From Mordavella massiliensis (GTDB lineage: Bacteria > Bacillota > Clostridia > Lachnospirales > Lachnospiraceae), in the NCBI RefSeq assembly GCF_016902415.1, contig NZ_JACJLV010000010.1, positions 1-64,000 on the forward strand: a stretch of 64,000 bases of DNA, in the 5' to 3' direction. Below the pieces are notes generated by a model that saw only the letters and a program-made list of their open reading frames with translations, made no database searches and was not told the DNA's origin. Below are positions 36,130 to 45,587 of this stretch, one piece after another; the first letter of the stretch is position 1, and the number at the start of each line of letters is the position of its first letter. The position numbers and the translations under genes were made by a program.

Positions 36130-37428
36130 ATGAAGAAGAAATGGCTGAGCGCCCTGCTGGTTACAGCTATGGTGACCGGTCTGGCGGCAGGATGCGGCAA
36201 CAATGGAGAAGAAGAACCATCCGAAGAAGGCGGCAAGACACTGGAAGTGTGGCTGGCTCCACTGGATGATGATACGGAGAAAAACTGGGGAGACCTGCTT
36301 GGCGACTGGGAAAAAGAGCATGACTGTACCGTCGACATTACAGTAATCCCGTGGGATAAATATCAGGAAACCTATTCTACAGCAATGAGCTCCGGCGAGG
36401 GCCCGGATGTAGGATATATGTACAATGAGATGATCCTTCCTTATATTGAGTCCGGTGCGATCGTAGATATGACCGACTACATTACCGAGGAAGACGAGGC
36501 AGAGTACAAATATCTGCAGAACGGATATATGATGGACGGACAGTATGGCTGGCCGCTGGTAACAGGCGTTCCTTTCGTGCTGTATTACAATGTGGATATC
36601 TTAAATGAACTGGGCGAGCAGCCGCCGGAAACCTGGGATGATTTCGTAAGAATCTGTGAGAAGGCAACTCAGGATACCGATGGCGACGGCGAGATCGACC
36701 AGTACGGATATGCGGTTGGTATGAACACCACAGATATCGGACCTACACAGATCCTGAACGCATACTACTACAGCGTACTGTGGCAGAATGGAAGCAACAT
36801 TTACAATGACGATATGAAGAGTGTAAGATTTGCGGACGAAGCAGGAACAGAAGCGATGACCTGGATGAAAGACCTGACCCAGTACATGAATCCTGACTTC
36901 ATGTCCTACTCCTGGTCTGACGCATTCTCCACTATTTTCGGAGAAGGAAAGGCTGCCTTTGGCGTAAACCGTTCCGCACAGACAGACGAGACTACTTATG
37001 CAGAGTCTTATCCGGATCTGAACTGGGATTATGTGACATCTCTGAAAAATGTTGATTATGGCACATTCGGAGCAACCGACAGCCTGACACTGATGTCTGA
37101 CGCTGACGATCCGGATCTGGCTATGGAATTTATCAAGTATGTGACCGGCGCTGAGTTTATGGAGCAGTACCACGCAAAATGCCCGGGCGCTGCGCTGACT
37201 AACAGCGAGCCTTATGTCGGCGATCCGAAGATGGAGCGCATCTATACAGAGGATACAGATAAATGGCACGGCATCCAGGTTGGACCTTGCGGAGATGAGA
37301 TCCTGACACAGCTTGCTGCAGATCTTCAGGGAATTATGACCGGAGAACTGACGGTAGAAGAAGGACTTGCAGAGGCAGAGGAGTATTCCAACCAGCTGCT
37401 GGATGAATACTGGGCAGATAAAGAATAA
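36130..37428 (+). CDS. Sugar ABC transporter substrate-binding lipoprotein (family 1)
   Basis: A 432-residue lipoprotein. The signal peptide ends in lipobox LAAGC (Cys about 20), followed by an acidic linker. The mature part has the family 1 pattern (VDITVIPWDKYQETYSTAM, GPDVGYMYNEMI, IVDMTDYI). The start at 36130 has AGGAGG upstream and is preferred to a longer in-frame reading from 36025. It heads a set with MalF- and MalG-like permeases and a DUF4091 glycosidase, suggesting a glycan or oligosaccharide ligand. Confidence 0.94.
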   Translation: MKKKWLSALLVTAMVTGLAAGCGNNGEEEPSEEGGKTLEVWLAPLDDDTEKNWGDLLGDWEKEHDCTVDITVIPWDKYQETYSTAMSSGEGPDVGYMYNEMILPYIESGAIVDMTDYITEEDEAEYKYLQNGYMMDGQYGWPLVTGVPFVLYYNVDILNELGEQPPETWDDFVRICEKATQDTDGDGEIDQYGYAVGMNTTDIGPTQILNAYYYSVLWQNGSNIYNDDMKSVRFADEAGTEAMTWMKDLTQYMNPDFMSYSWSDAFSTIFGEGKAAFGVNRSAQTDETTYAESYPDLNWDYVTSLKNVDYGTFGATDSLTLMSDADDPDLAMEFIKYVTGAEFMEQYHAKCPGAALTNSEPYVGDPKMERIYTEDTDKWHGIQVGPCGDEILTQLAADLQGIMTGELTVEEGLAEAEEYSNQLLDEYWADKE

Positions 37429-37459
37429 TTGAACGAAAAAAGTAAGATAAAAAAGAAAG

Positions 37460-37487
37460 GCCCACGGTTGGTGGGCTTTTCTTTTCT
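37460..37487 (+). terminator. Intrinsic terminator/attenuator between binding protein and permeases
   Basis: GCCCAC / GTGGGC with a GGTTG loop followed by TTTTCTTTTCT. It would make the binding-protein mRNA more abundant than the permease mRNA. Confidence 0.9.
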
Positions 37488-37510
37488 CTGTAGTATAAGG
37501 AATTGAGAAG

Positions 37511-38398
37511 ATGAAGAAAAAAACAGGAATCAAAAAAATCGAGCCATATCTGTATATTACGCCGATCACACTGATCCTGGTGTTGTTCGTGATCGGATCG
37601 GTGCTGATCTCGCTCACGCTGGCGTTTACCAAATATAATATCATTACGCCGCCGGTATTCCGGGGCATTGATAACTATACCAGGATTCTGGGGGACGCAA
37701 AGTTTTTAAAAGCCCTTGGAAATACTTTGAAACTGCTGGTCTATATCGTGCCGCTGCAGATGGTGTCCGGTATCCTGATGTCGGTATTTCTGCTGGCGAC
37801 CAGGAAACGGCTGCTGGGAAAGATCGCAAACTGCGTGATCTTCATTCCCTTCCTCTGTTCCAATGCGGTGGTCGGCGTGGTCTGGAGACAGCTTCTGAAC
37901 GGCAAGATCCCGCCGGTGGAGTGGTTCTTCGGTCTGTTTGGTATCGAGCCTTCCATGCTGCTGGGAGATTCTAAAACGGCGCTGATCACGGTGGCGATGG
38001 TGGCGATCTGGAAATGGATGGGGTATTATTCTGTCATTTATCTGTCGGGGCTGATGTCTATTCCCACTACCTGTTATGAGGCGGCCAGGGTGGACGGAGC
38101 GGGAAAGATCCGGTGCTTCTTTTCCATTACGCTTCCGATGCTGAAACCGACGATCATATTGACTCTGTTCCTCTGCGTGACCACGTCACTCAGGAATTTT
38201 GAGCTGATCTTCAACCTGACCGGAGGCGGTCCCAACAATGCCACCACCGATCTGGTGATGTACGCATATACGCTGTGCTTCCGGACCAGCGCTTCTGCCG
38301 GATATGCCATGGCGGTTTCCAACGTGTTGTTTGTAGTTGTGCTCATCATCGGTCTGATGCAGCAGCGGCTGCTCAGAAGAGATGCGTCAGAATTATAA
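37511..38398 (+). CDS. Sugar ABC transporter permease (MalF-like)
   Basis: A 295-residue MalF/UgpA-type permease with six predicted helices. The EAA loop is YEAARVDGAGKIRCFFSITLPML. A short positively charged N-terminus (MKKKTGIKKIEPY) precedes the first helix. It pairs with the MalG-like gene starting 12 bases downstream. No ATPase gene is in the cluster. Confidence 0.94.
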   Translation: MKKKTGIKKIEPYLYITPITLILVLFVIGSVLISLTLAFTKYNIITPPVFRGIDNYTRILGDAKFLKALGNTLKLLVYIVPLQMVSGILMSVFLLATRKRLLGKIANCVIFIPFLCSNAVVGVVWRQLLNGKIPPVEWFFGLFGIEPSMLLGDSKTALITVAMVAIWKWMGYYSVIYLSGLMSIPTTCYEAARVDGAGKIRCFFSITLPMLKPTIILTLFLCVTTSLRNFELIFNLTGGGPNNATTDLVMYAYTLCFRTSASAGYAMAVSNVLFVVVLIIGLMQQRLLRRDASEL

Positions 38399-38410
38399 GG
38401 AGGGGTGAAA

Positions 38411-39232
38411 ATGCAGTTGGCAAAAAGATTTGTAAAAGCAGGTGTTTCGGATATCGTACTGATCGCGATCATCATTATGAGCATTTTCCCGTTCATTTAT
38501 ATGTTCATGATGTCCTTTAAATCTACGATCAATGCGTTTGACTTTGATTTTTCCCTGGACAAGCTGACACTGGAGCAGTATGTGAAGGTATTCCAGGTAG
38601 ATAATTTTGAGCGTTATATTTTCAATAGTGTATTTGTGGCCGTGGCAGGCGTGATCCTGACTCTGGCGGTATGTTCTCTGGCAGGTTTTGCCTTCGCCAA
38701 GATGGACTTTAAGGGGAATAATAAATGGTTTATTTTCCTGGTGCTGACTCTGATCGTGCCTTCGGAAGTGATCATTGTGCCGTTGTTCCTGATCGCGAGA
38801 GGACTGGGGTGGCTGAATATGTACCGGGCGCTGATCCTGCCGCTGCCCACGGCGTTTGGCGTGTTCATTATGCGGCAGGCTATTCTGGACGTGCCCTCGG
38901 ATCTGATCGATGCGGCAAAGATTGACGGATGCGGCAATTTTAAGACTTTTATCCGGGTGGTGCTGCCGGTGGTGCGCTCTTCTCTGCTTGCGCTGGCAAT
39001 CTTTACCTTTGTGGGCGCATGGAACAATTTCCTGTGGCCTCTGGTTGCCTGCTCCAAGGAAGAGATGAAGACGCTGCCGCTGGCCTTAAGCCTGATGAAG
39101 ACCCAGTATAATACCGATGTGGGACTGACCATGGCCTGTGCGGTGATCAACTTCCTGCCGCCTTTCCTGTTCTACATTTTCATGCAGAGCAAATTTAAGG
39201 AAGGTATGACCATGGGCGGAGTGAAAGGATAA
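38411..39232 (+). CDS. Carbohydrate ABC transporter permease (MalG-like)
   Basis: A 273-residue MalG/UgpE-type permease with six predicted helices; the EAA loop is LIDAAKIDGCGNFKTFIRVVLPV. The ATG at 38411 is favoured over the GTG two codons earlier because AAGGAGG is then spaced 7 bases away. It completes the second sugar importer in the window, which must borrow an ATPase encoded elsewhere. Confidence 0.94.
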   Translation: MQLAKRFVKAGVSDIVLIAIIIMSIFPFIYMFMMSFKSTINAFDFDFSLDKLTLEQYVKVFQVDNFERYIFNSVFVAVAGVILTLAVCSLAGFAFAKMDFKGNNKWFIFLVLTLIVPSEVIIVPLFLIARGLGWLNMYRALILPLPTAFGVFIMRQAILDVPSDLIDAAKIDGCGNFKTFIRVVLPVVRSSLLALAIFTFVGAWNNFLWPLVACSKEEMKTLPLALSLMKTQYNTDVGLTMACAVINFLPPFLFYIFMQSKFKEGMTMGGVKG

Positions 39233-39241
39233 ATTTAGGGG

Positions 39242-39269
39242 TTGCGTTTTTCTTTTCTTCCAGTATGAT
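39242..39269 (+). promoter_or_regulatory. Possible promoter of the DUF4091 glycosidase gene
   Basis: TTGCGT at 39242-39247, 16-base spacer, TATGAT at 39264-39269, about 30 bases before the start codon. Confidence 0.5.
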
Positions 39270-39301
39270 GTAGGATAGAGATCTATGAAGGAGACGGCTT
39301 T

Positions 39302-40987
39302 ATGGTGAAAACACAGACAGAAATCAACTACGAGATGAAATTATTAAGTTCCCTGGACAAGGTATTTCAGGACGAGACGCCGGTCTACCGCCCGGAGTGC
39401 ATGAAGTTAAGCGCCCTGTGGGGAGAGACGGTGTCTTATCAGGCAGCCTACACCGGCGACTTCTTTATGCGGGAGCGACTTCAGGTGCAGGTGGTGTCAG
39501 AGATCGCAGACGCCGTGCGGGTGCGGACTGTGGAACAGGTGCCGGTAGGACGGGCCACCAACGGGATCGTGGATGATAATTACTTAAAGACCACCTCCGG
39601 ACTCTATCCGGATCTTCTTCGGGATCTTCCGGAAGACCGGAAAGTGATCGTGTGCTCCCGCCAGTGGAGAAGCCTGTGGATCGATGTGAAGGTCACAGAT
39701 CAGATCCCGGCAGGGGATTATGAGATTGAGATCCGTCTTCTGAAAGAAGAGGAGCCGGTCTGCTCCTGTATTGTAAAACTTCATGTGATCGGGACCGCGC
39801 TTCCGAAGCAGGAGATCATGCATACAGAGTGGATGCATGCCGACTGCCTGGCGGATTATTATCATGTGCCGGTATTTTCTGAGGAGCATTGGCAGATCCT
39901 GGAAAATTTCTTTGCGGAATATGTGGATCGGGGCTGCAATATGATGCTGGTGCCGTTATTTACCTCTCCTCTTGACACAGCGATCGGTCTGGAGCGGACC
40001 ACCACCCAGCTGGTAGAAGTGGAGGTAAAGGACGGACAGTATAGCTTCGGATTTGACAAGGTGAAGCGCTGGATCGACCTGTGCCGGAAATACGGCATCG
40101 AATATTTTGAAATGTCCCATCTGTTCTCCCAGTGGGGTGCGAAATATGCGCCCAAGGTGGTGGCAAAGGTGGATGGAAAAGAAGAAAAGATCTTCGGCTG
40201 GCACACACCGGCTGTGGGCGAGTACACCAATTTCCTGCACGCCTTTCTTCCACAGCTGATCGGAAAGCTGAAAGAATGGGGCATTGCGGAACATACGTAT
40301 TTCCATATCTCCGATGAGCCAAGAGAAGAGCATCTGGAAAGTTACCGGGCGGCCAAAGAATCCTTGGGAGATCTGCTTTCCGGTTTCCATACCTTTGACG
40401 CGCTTTCCAGCTATGAATTCTATAAGCATGGTCTGGTGGACAAACCGATCCCGGGCAACAATGAGATCGAAGAATTTCTGGAGCACGGCCTGACAGATAT
40501 GTGGACCTATTACTGTACCGGACAGTTCTATGAAGTAAGCAACCGCTTCATGTCCATGCCTTCTGCAAGAAACAGGATTTATGGCATACAGCTGTATAAA
40601 TACGATATCATCGGGATCCTGCACTGGGGCTATAATTTTTACAACACCCAGTTTTCCATTGAACATATCAATCCCTATGAGGTGACAGACGCAGGCAATG
40701 CATTCCCGGCCGGGGATCCTTTCCTGGTCTATCCGGGAAAGGACCGTCATCCGGAAGAGTCGATCCGTATGATGGTACATTATGAAGCACTGACAGACCT
40801 TCGGGCATGTAAGCTTCTGGAGAGCCTGACCTCTAAGGAGCATGTGATGGAACTGATTGAGGAGGATCTGACGGAACCTCTGACCTTCCGGAAATATCCG
40901 AAGTCAGACATGTATCTTCTGACCCTCAGAAACCGGATCAACCGGGAGATTGAGAAGTTTGTAAAGGACACAGCTAAGGGAGACTAA
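39302..40987 (+). CDS. DUF4091 / GH123-like glycoside hydrolase
   Basis: A 561-residue protein without a signal peptide. An N-terminal beta-rich domain (to about residue 165) precedes a TIM-barrel-like region. The segment YFHISDEPREEHL near residue 334 holds the paired Asp-Glu typical of GH123 beta-N-acetylgalactosaminidases, which use substrate-assisted catalysis. DUF4091 proteins are related to that family. Location after a sugar ABC transporter supports intracellular processing of an imported, perhaps N-acetylated, oligosaccharide. Enzyme specificity is not proven. Confidence 0.85.
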   Translation: MVKTQTEINYEMKLLSSLDKVFQDETPVYRPECMKLSALWGETVSYQAAYTGDFFMRERLQVQVVSEIADAVRVRTVEQVPVGRATNGIVDDNYLKTTSGLYPDLLRDLPEDRKVIVCSRQWRSLWIDVKVTDQIPAGDYEIEIRLLKEEEPVCSCIVKLHVIGTALPKQEIMHTEWMHADCLADYYHVPVFSEEHWQILENFFAEYVDRGCNMMLVPLFTSPLDTAIGLERTTTQLVEVEVKDGQYSFGFDKVKRWIDLCRKYGIEYFEMSHLFSQWGAKYAPKVVAKVDGKEEKIFGWHTPAVGEYTNFLHAFLPQLIGKLKEWGIAEHTYFHISDEPREEHLESYRAAKESLGDLLSGFHTFDALSSYEFYKHGLVDKPIPGNNEIEEFLEHGLTDMWTYYCTGQFYEVSNRFMSMPSARNRIYGIQLYKYDIIGILHWGYNFYNTQFSIEHINPYEVTDAGNAFPAGDPFLVYPGKDRHPEESIRMMVHYEALTDLRACKLLESLTSKEHVMELIEEDLTEPLTFRKYPKSDMYLLTLRNRINREIEKFVKDTAKGD

Positions 40988-40990
40988 TAG

Positions 40991-42754
40991 ATGAAGTATG
41001 AACATATCGAGCCGGGAATTTTTCATTCCCGGCCCAACCGGTTTATTGCAAAGGTGGAGATTGGCGGCAGGGAAGAAACGGTGCATGTAAAGAATACCGG
41101 GCGCTGCAGGGAGCTTCTGGTGCCGGGTGCGAAGGTGTATCTGGAGCGCTCCGGGAACCCGGATCGGAAGACGAAGTGGGATCTGATCGCAGTAGAAAAG
41201 GGAGAGCGGATGATCAACATGGATTCCCAGGCTCCCAATGTTCTGGTAAAAGAATGGCTGGAAGCGGGCAATCTCTTCTGCGATCTTGCCAGGATCCGGC
41301 CGGAATATACCTATGGAAATTCCCGGTTTGACCTGTATGTGGAGGCGGACGGGCAGAAGATCCTGATGGAAGTCAAAGGCGTGACCCTGGAAGAAGACGG
41401 CCGGGTGCGGTTTCCGGATGCGCCAAGTGACCGGGCGGTGAAGCATATGGAAGAATTAAAAGAGGCGGTCAAAAACGGATATCAGGCTTACGTCTTCTTT
41501 GTGATCCAGATGAAAGGGGTCCGCTTTTTTACCCCGAATACCGATACCCATCCGGAATTTGCCAGAGCCTTAAAGGAAGCGGCAGATGGCGGCGTACAGG
41601 TGCTGGCTTACGATTGCCTGGTCTCTCCGGAGGAGGTTCATATCGCGGATCCGGTGCCGGTAGCGCTGGAAAATCCGGCGCTCTACGAGATGGCAGATCC
41701 GCTGGTTGGCTGGTACAGGGAGCATAAGCGGGATCTCCCCTGGAGAAAAGATCCGGACGCCTACCGGGTGTGGGTGTCAGAGATCATGCTGCAGCAGACC
41801 CGGGTGGAAGCGGTAAAGCCCTACTACGAGCGGTTTTTAAAGAAACTTCCCACGGTCCGGGATCTGGCCGATGCAGAAGAAGACGTGCTTTTGAAGCTGT
41901 GGGAGGGCCTGGGATATTATAACCGGGTGCGGAACATGCAGAAGGCGGCCAGACAGATCATGGTGGATTTCGGAGGAAAATTTCCGGAGACGTATGAGGA
42001 GATCTGCTCGTTAAAAGGCATCGGAAGCTACACGGCGGGCGCCATCAGCGCCTTTGCCTACGGCCTTCCAAGGCCTGCAGTGGACGGCAATGTGCTGCGG
42101 GTGGTCATGCGTCTTACCGGAAGCCACGCGGATATCATGAAGCAATCGGTGAAGCGTAAGGTAGAAGATGCGCTCCAGGAAGTGATCCCCAAAGACGCGG
42201 CCAGCGACTTTGATCAAGGGCTGATCGAACTTGGCGCCATCGTCTGTGTGCCAAACGGAAGTCCCCGCTGTGAGGAATGTCCGCTTGCTTCCATTTGTGA
42301 GGCCAGGAAGCAGGGACTGACCGGGGAAATCCCGGTGAAGAGTAAAGCGAAGGCAAGAAGGATCGAGAACCGTACCGTACTGCTCTTTAAAGATCATAAA
42401 GAACTGGCTGTCCGCAAGCGTCCTGGAAGAGGGCTGCTTGCCGGGCTCTATGAATTTCCCAATGTAGAGGGACATCTGACAATGGATGAAGTGACAGCGT
42501 ACTGCAAAGAGATCGGCCTTGCGCCGGTCCGGGTACGGCCTCTGGAAAACGCAAAACATATCTTCAGCCATATTGAGTGGCATATGACCGGATATGAGGT
42601 CCTGGTGGATGAACTGGAAAAAACGAATGAGAAAGGATTTCTATTCGCTCTGCCGGAAGAGATCGGGAAAAAATATTCCATCCCGTCTGCATTTGAGGTT
42701 TATGTCAGACATGCAGGAATCGAGAAAGGGATCGGCGGTCAGGAAAACGTATAA
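40991..42754 (+). CDS. SfsA-MutY fusion protein (DNA/RNA nuclease-like domain plus A/G-specific adenine glycosylase)
   Basis: A 587-residue fusion. Residues 1 to about 228 match SfsA (NRFIAKVEIGG, HVKNTGRCRELLVPGAKVYL, MEVKGVTLEEDG, RFPDAPSDRAVKH). From about 235 on it is a complete MutY: catalytic Glu in WVSEIMLQQTRVE, helix-hairpin-helix LKGIGSYTAGA near 341, catalytic Asp in PAVDGNVLR, a four-Cys iron-sulfur loop near 417-435, and a C-terminal NUDIX-like 8-oxoG recognition domain. MutY removes adenine opposite 8-oxoguanine. SfsA is implicated in sugar regulation and nucleic-acid binding or cleavage. There is no frameshift or stop at the junction. Confidence 0.93.
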   Translation: MKYEHIEPGIFHSRPNRFIAKVEIGGREETVHVKNTGRCRELLVPGAKVYLERSGNPDRKTKWDLIAVEKGERMINMDSQAPNVLVKEWLEAGNLFCDLARIRPEYTYGNSRFDLYVEADGQKILMEVKGVTLEEDGRVRFPDAPSDRAVKHMEELKEAVKNGYQAYVFFVIQMKGVRFFTPNTDTHPEFARALKEAADGGVQVLAYDCLVSPEEVHIADPVPVALENPALYEMADPLVGWYREHKRDLPWRKDPDAYRVWVSEIMLQQTRVEAVKPYYERFLKKLPTVRDLADAEEDVLLKLWEGLGYYNRVRNMQKAARQIMVDFGGKFPETYEEICSLKGIGSYTAGAISAFAYGLPRPAVDGNVLRVVMRLTGSHADIMKQSVKRKVEDALQEVIPKDAASDFDQGLIELGAIVCVPNGSPRCEECPLASICEARKQGLTGEIPVKSKAKARRIENRTVLLFKDHKELAVRKRPGRGLLAGLYEFPNVEGHLTMDEVTAYCKEIGLAPVRVRPLENAKHIFSHIEWHMTGYEVLVDELEKTNEKGFLFALPEEIGKKYSIPSAFEVYVRHAGIEKGIGGQENV

Positions 42755-42803
42755 CAAAAGAAGGGCTCTGCAGTCACAGACTGCAAAGCCCTTCTTTTGT
42801 TAT
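42751..42803. terminator. Bidirectional intrinsic terminator
   Basis: A long inverted repeat, ATAACAAAAGAAGGGCT / AGCCCTTCTTTTGTTAT, with inner TGCAGT/ACTGCA. It overlaps the stop codon of the fusion gene and serves the convergent hemerythrin gene as well. Confidence 0.93.
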
Positions 42804-42810
42804 GCGTATT

Positions 42811-43233
42811 CTACAGGCGTTCGTTGCTTTCGCGCATATTCTTATACTCGGCAACGGAACGGTCAAACCCCTGAATATGGGTGTAGAACCAGTCTACGAT
42901 ATTTTCCTGGACCTTCTGTACAAAGGCGTTGGACGGACCTTCCTCTTCCTCCAGCATCTCGTCTAATTCTTTGATGGTCTGGCGGAATGCCTCATGTTGT
43001 TCACGGTGTTTGGCAAATCCGGGATATTCGATCTCTCTTTGCAGCTGCTCTTCTGCTGAAAAATGGAAATCTGTATAATCCGCCAGATAGTCCAGTGTCT
43101 TGACTGCGACCGCTTTGTCATTGCTCTGCTCGCAGCTTTCCAGCAGTTTGTTCATCCGATCGATCAGCTCTTTGTGTTGGGAATCGATCATCTCATTTCC
43201 GGTTACCAGATTGTCAGTAAATTCTGCGTACAT
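42811..43233 (-). CDS. Bacteriohemerythrin
   Basis: A 140-residue single-domain hemerythrin. The di-iron ligands are visible in order: His in IDSQHKELID, His in YTDFHFSAEEQL with the Glu, two His in FAKHREQHEAF, and His plus Asp in YTHIQGFDR. Such proteins bind O2 at a di-iron centre and in anaerobes are thought to sense, store or remove oxygen. The gene is alone, with a ribosome site AGGAGAAAC before the ATG. Confidence 0.95.
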   Translation of the reverse strand: MYAEFTDNLVTGNEMIDSQHKELIDRMNKLLESCEQSNDKAVAVKTLDYLADYTDFHFSAEEQLQREIEYPGFAKHREQHEAFRQTIKELDEMLEEEEGPSNAFVQKVQENIVDWFYTHIQGFDRSVAEYKNMRESNERL

Positions 43234-43275
43234 AGTAGTTTCTCCTTCCTGTAAATAGGTGTTTTTTTATTCCAT

Positions 43276-43944
43276 TTATACCGGCTGCTTCATCAGCTTT
43301 GGAACCTTCTTTTCCTGCAGCACATAGACCAGAGGATAAACCAGGAGCGCGATGGCAAAAGCAGCGAACACGTCCGTGGCGGAGTGCTGTTTTAAGAACA
43401 CCGTAGATAAAATGATCAGTGCGGTCAGGATGTAGGCGCCTGTGCGGACGGCCCGGTGTTTTTTCAGTCTGCTGCTGTGGGCGATGGCGATCGCCGCACC
43501 CAGTGAATTATACACATGCAGGCTTGGCAATACGTTGGTGGGCGTATCTGTGGCATATATGATCTGTACCAGCTGTGTAAAGAGGTTCTGATGGTCAAAA
43601 GACGCAGGGCGTAAGTTCTGACCGTTCGGGAAGAAGGTACAGATGATAAGGAACAGAGTCATGCCGGTGATGGTAAATGCTGCCAGCCGGTAAAAACTCT
43701 GCTTTTCTGTGAAGAAAAAGTAAAGTCCGGTGGCGGAAATAAAAAAGAACCATAAAAGATACGGCACCACAAAGTATTCAACAAACGGGATATAAGGATC
43801 CAGAGGAGAGTGTACCATGGTATATCGTACACCCGTCCGGTGTTCCAGCCAGGTAAACCAGGGCATATAGATCAGCACATACAGAAAGACCCATGCATGG
43901 CTGTATTTTTTCAATAGTTTTCCGGTTTTTTTCCAGATATTCAT
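43276..43944 (-). CDS. PAP2-family membrane phosphatase / inositolphosphotransferase-like protein
   Basis: A 222-residue membrane protein with about six helices. The PAP2 signature motifs are LPSLHVYNS near residue 140 and KQHSATDVFAAF near 188, giving the catalytic His pair and Asp. Soluble-side residues before the first motif are variable. Such enzymes dephosphorylate lipid phosphates or transfer head groups; the exact lipid is unknown. The neighbouring lipid kinase gene in the same direction supports a role in phospholipid turnover. Confidence 0.88.
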   Translation of the reverse strand: MNIWKKTGKLLKKYSHAWVFLYVLIYMPWFTWLEHRTGVRYTMVHSPLDPYIPFVEYFVVPYLLWFFFISATGLYFFFTEKQSFYRLAAFTITGMTLFLIICTFFPNGQNLRPASFDHQNLFTQLVQIIYATDTPTNVLPSLHVYNSLGAAIAIAHSSRLKKHRAVRTGAYILTALIILSTVFLKQHSATDVFAAFAIALLVYPLVYVLQEKKVPKLMKQPV

Positions 43945-44039
43945 CTTGCTTACTCCCTTTGCAAATGTTTTAAGTATTCAGTATTTCCGGATTCCTCAAG
44001 GATTATAACATGAAAAAAAAGAATCAACAACCGAGTTCA

Positions 44040-44960
44040 CTATTTGTTAATAAATTTCATGAGAAGTTTTTCTTTTTCCAGGCAGACTTTGATCCGTTTT
44101 TGTCGAAGAACGGGTTCTCCGTCGGTGTGGACCGGAAGTTCTTCCTGGCTGATGAATTCCGCGCTTTTGCAGGTCAGCGTGTAGATGCCCGGGAAATGGG
44201 TGTGAAGACCGAAGAACGCGGTGGGTAAAAGCAGCAGGAGGACCAGTTTGGGAAGTCCGGCCACTGCTATGATATTCAAGGTCCCGTCTTCGCAGTCTGC
44301 CTTTGGGCAGAAGCGAAATCCGCCTCCCTCAAAGGGCAGGTTCATGGCGGCTGCAAAATAGACCTTTGACAGAGCAAGCTTTTTTCTGCCGTCCAGAAGG
44401 ATCGTCATCTTTCCGGGACGCAGGAAAAAAAGCAGCTGGAGCGCCACGCCTGCATAGGTCAGCTTTCCCAGGTGCAAAAGATTGAAGATGGCTTTCAGTT
44501 TTGAGACCATGACCTGATGGCAGACGGCCGCGTCAAAGCCAAGTCCGGCGCTTACGATGAAGCGGCGGGACTGTCCGTTATAGCGGATGCATCCAATGTC
44601 CACCGGCCGGACCGGCGCGGTCAGGATCTTTTCCAGCGCTTCTTTTGGATCTGCGGGGAGTCCCAGGCCGCTGGCCAGATCGTTGCCGGAGCCAAGCGGG
44701 AGATAGCCCAGTTCTGTCTGCGACAGATGGCAGATCCCGTTCAGCACTTCATTTACCGTGCCGTCGCCTCCAAGGACGATCAGAGTATGGCGTGCTCCGT
44801 CCGAAGTGATCTCCTTTGCAATCTTTGTGGCATGCGTCTGGTATCTGGTAAAATGCACCTGATAGGGCAGTTCCTTCTGATCCAGAAGCGGTCTTAATTC
44901 CCGCCAGGTTTCTTTTCCAAGTCCGGACCTGGCGGCCGGATTGACGATAAAATGATACAT
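44040..44960 (-). CDS. Diacylglycerol kinase-family lipid kinase (DgkB/YegS-like)
   Basis: A 306-residue kinase. The catalytic-domain motif VLGGDGTVNEVLNGI is near residue 65, with LPLGSGNDLASGLGLP after it; NPAARSGLGKETW at the start is the usual N-terminus. Members phosphorylate diacylglycerol or related lipids in the membrane. It lies 24 bases downstream of a TetR gene in the same direction, which may regulate it. Confidence 0.93.
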   Translation of the reverse strand: MYHFIVNPAARSGLGKETWRELRPLLDQKELPYQVHFTRYQTHATKIAKEITSDGARHTLIVLGGDGTVNEVLNGICHLSQTELGYLPLGSGNDLASGLGLPADPKEALEKILTAPVRPVDIGCIRYNGQSRRFIVSAGLGFDAAVCHQVMVSKLKAIFNLLHLGKLTYAGVALQLLFFLRPGKMTILLDGRKKLALSKVYFAAAMNLPFEGGGFRFCPKADCEDGTLNIIAVAGLPKLVLLLLLPTAFFGLHTHFPGIYTLTCKSAEFISQEELPVHTDGEPVLRQKRIKVCLEKEKLLMKFINK

Positions 44961-44984
44961 GAAAAGCTCCTTTCCCCCGGGGCG

Positions 44985-45587
44985 TTAAAACAATCCGTCC
45001 AGGTAGACTTTTAAGGATCGTTCCATGTTTCGTTCAAAATCAGCCTCCCCGTTTTTCAGACACCAGTCGAAGACATTTCCGATGACGATGATCCGGATGT
45101 CGCTGGTCACATCTTCCAGGGGAAGCGGCAAGGTGATCACGCCGGCATCCATGGCCCGTTTCAGATAATCGTGTACGGTAACGATCGGGTAGGGACGCTC
45201 GGTCCGGGTCAGCGGGTTCAGGGACTGGTTCTTGGGGGTGTAATAGTTGGACATAAAGGCAACCCCCAGTTCCCGGCAGTAATGGACATAATTTAAGTAC
45301 ACGCGGATGATCGCTGTCTTGGCCTCTTCGGCATTTCCGGGCAGATCCAGATAATCCGGATTAATGCTTGGCTGCTCTTCAATATAATAGGACAGCAGAT
45401 CGTCTTTGGTCTTAAAATGATGATAAAAGCTTCCATTGGATACGCCCGCTGCCTCGCAGATATTTTTGATGGACAGAGCTTCATACCCCTGTTCCTGCAG
45501 GATCTGTTTGGCGGCATTGAAGATCCGGGCCTTTGTCTCCCGTGATTTTTGCTGCTGCCTGGAAAGCTCCTGTGCATTGATCTCCAT
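44985..45587 (-). CDS. TetR/AcrR family transcriptional regulator
   Basis: A 200-residue regulator. The TetR DNA-binding domain is at about residues 15-65 (ARIFNAAKQILQEQGYEAL, then EAAGVSNGSFYHHFKTKDDLL). The C-terminal ligand domain is not diagnostic. It is divergent from the tex gene and co-directional with the lipid kinase. Target genes are most likely itself and its neighbours. Confidence 0.93.
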   Translation of the reverse strand: MEINAQELSRQQQKSRETKARIFNAAKQILQEQGYEALSIKNICEAAGVSNGSFYHHFKTKDDLLSYYIEEQPSINPDYLDLPGNAEEAKTAIIRVYLNYVHYCRELGVAFMSNYYTPKNQSLNPLTRTERPYPIVTVHDYLKRAMDAGVITLPLPLEDVTSDIRIIVIGNVFDWCLKNGEADFERNMERSLKVYLDGLF

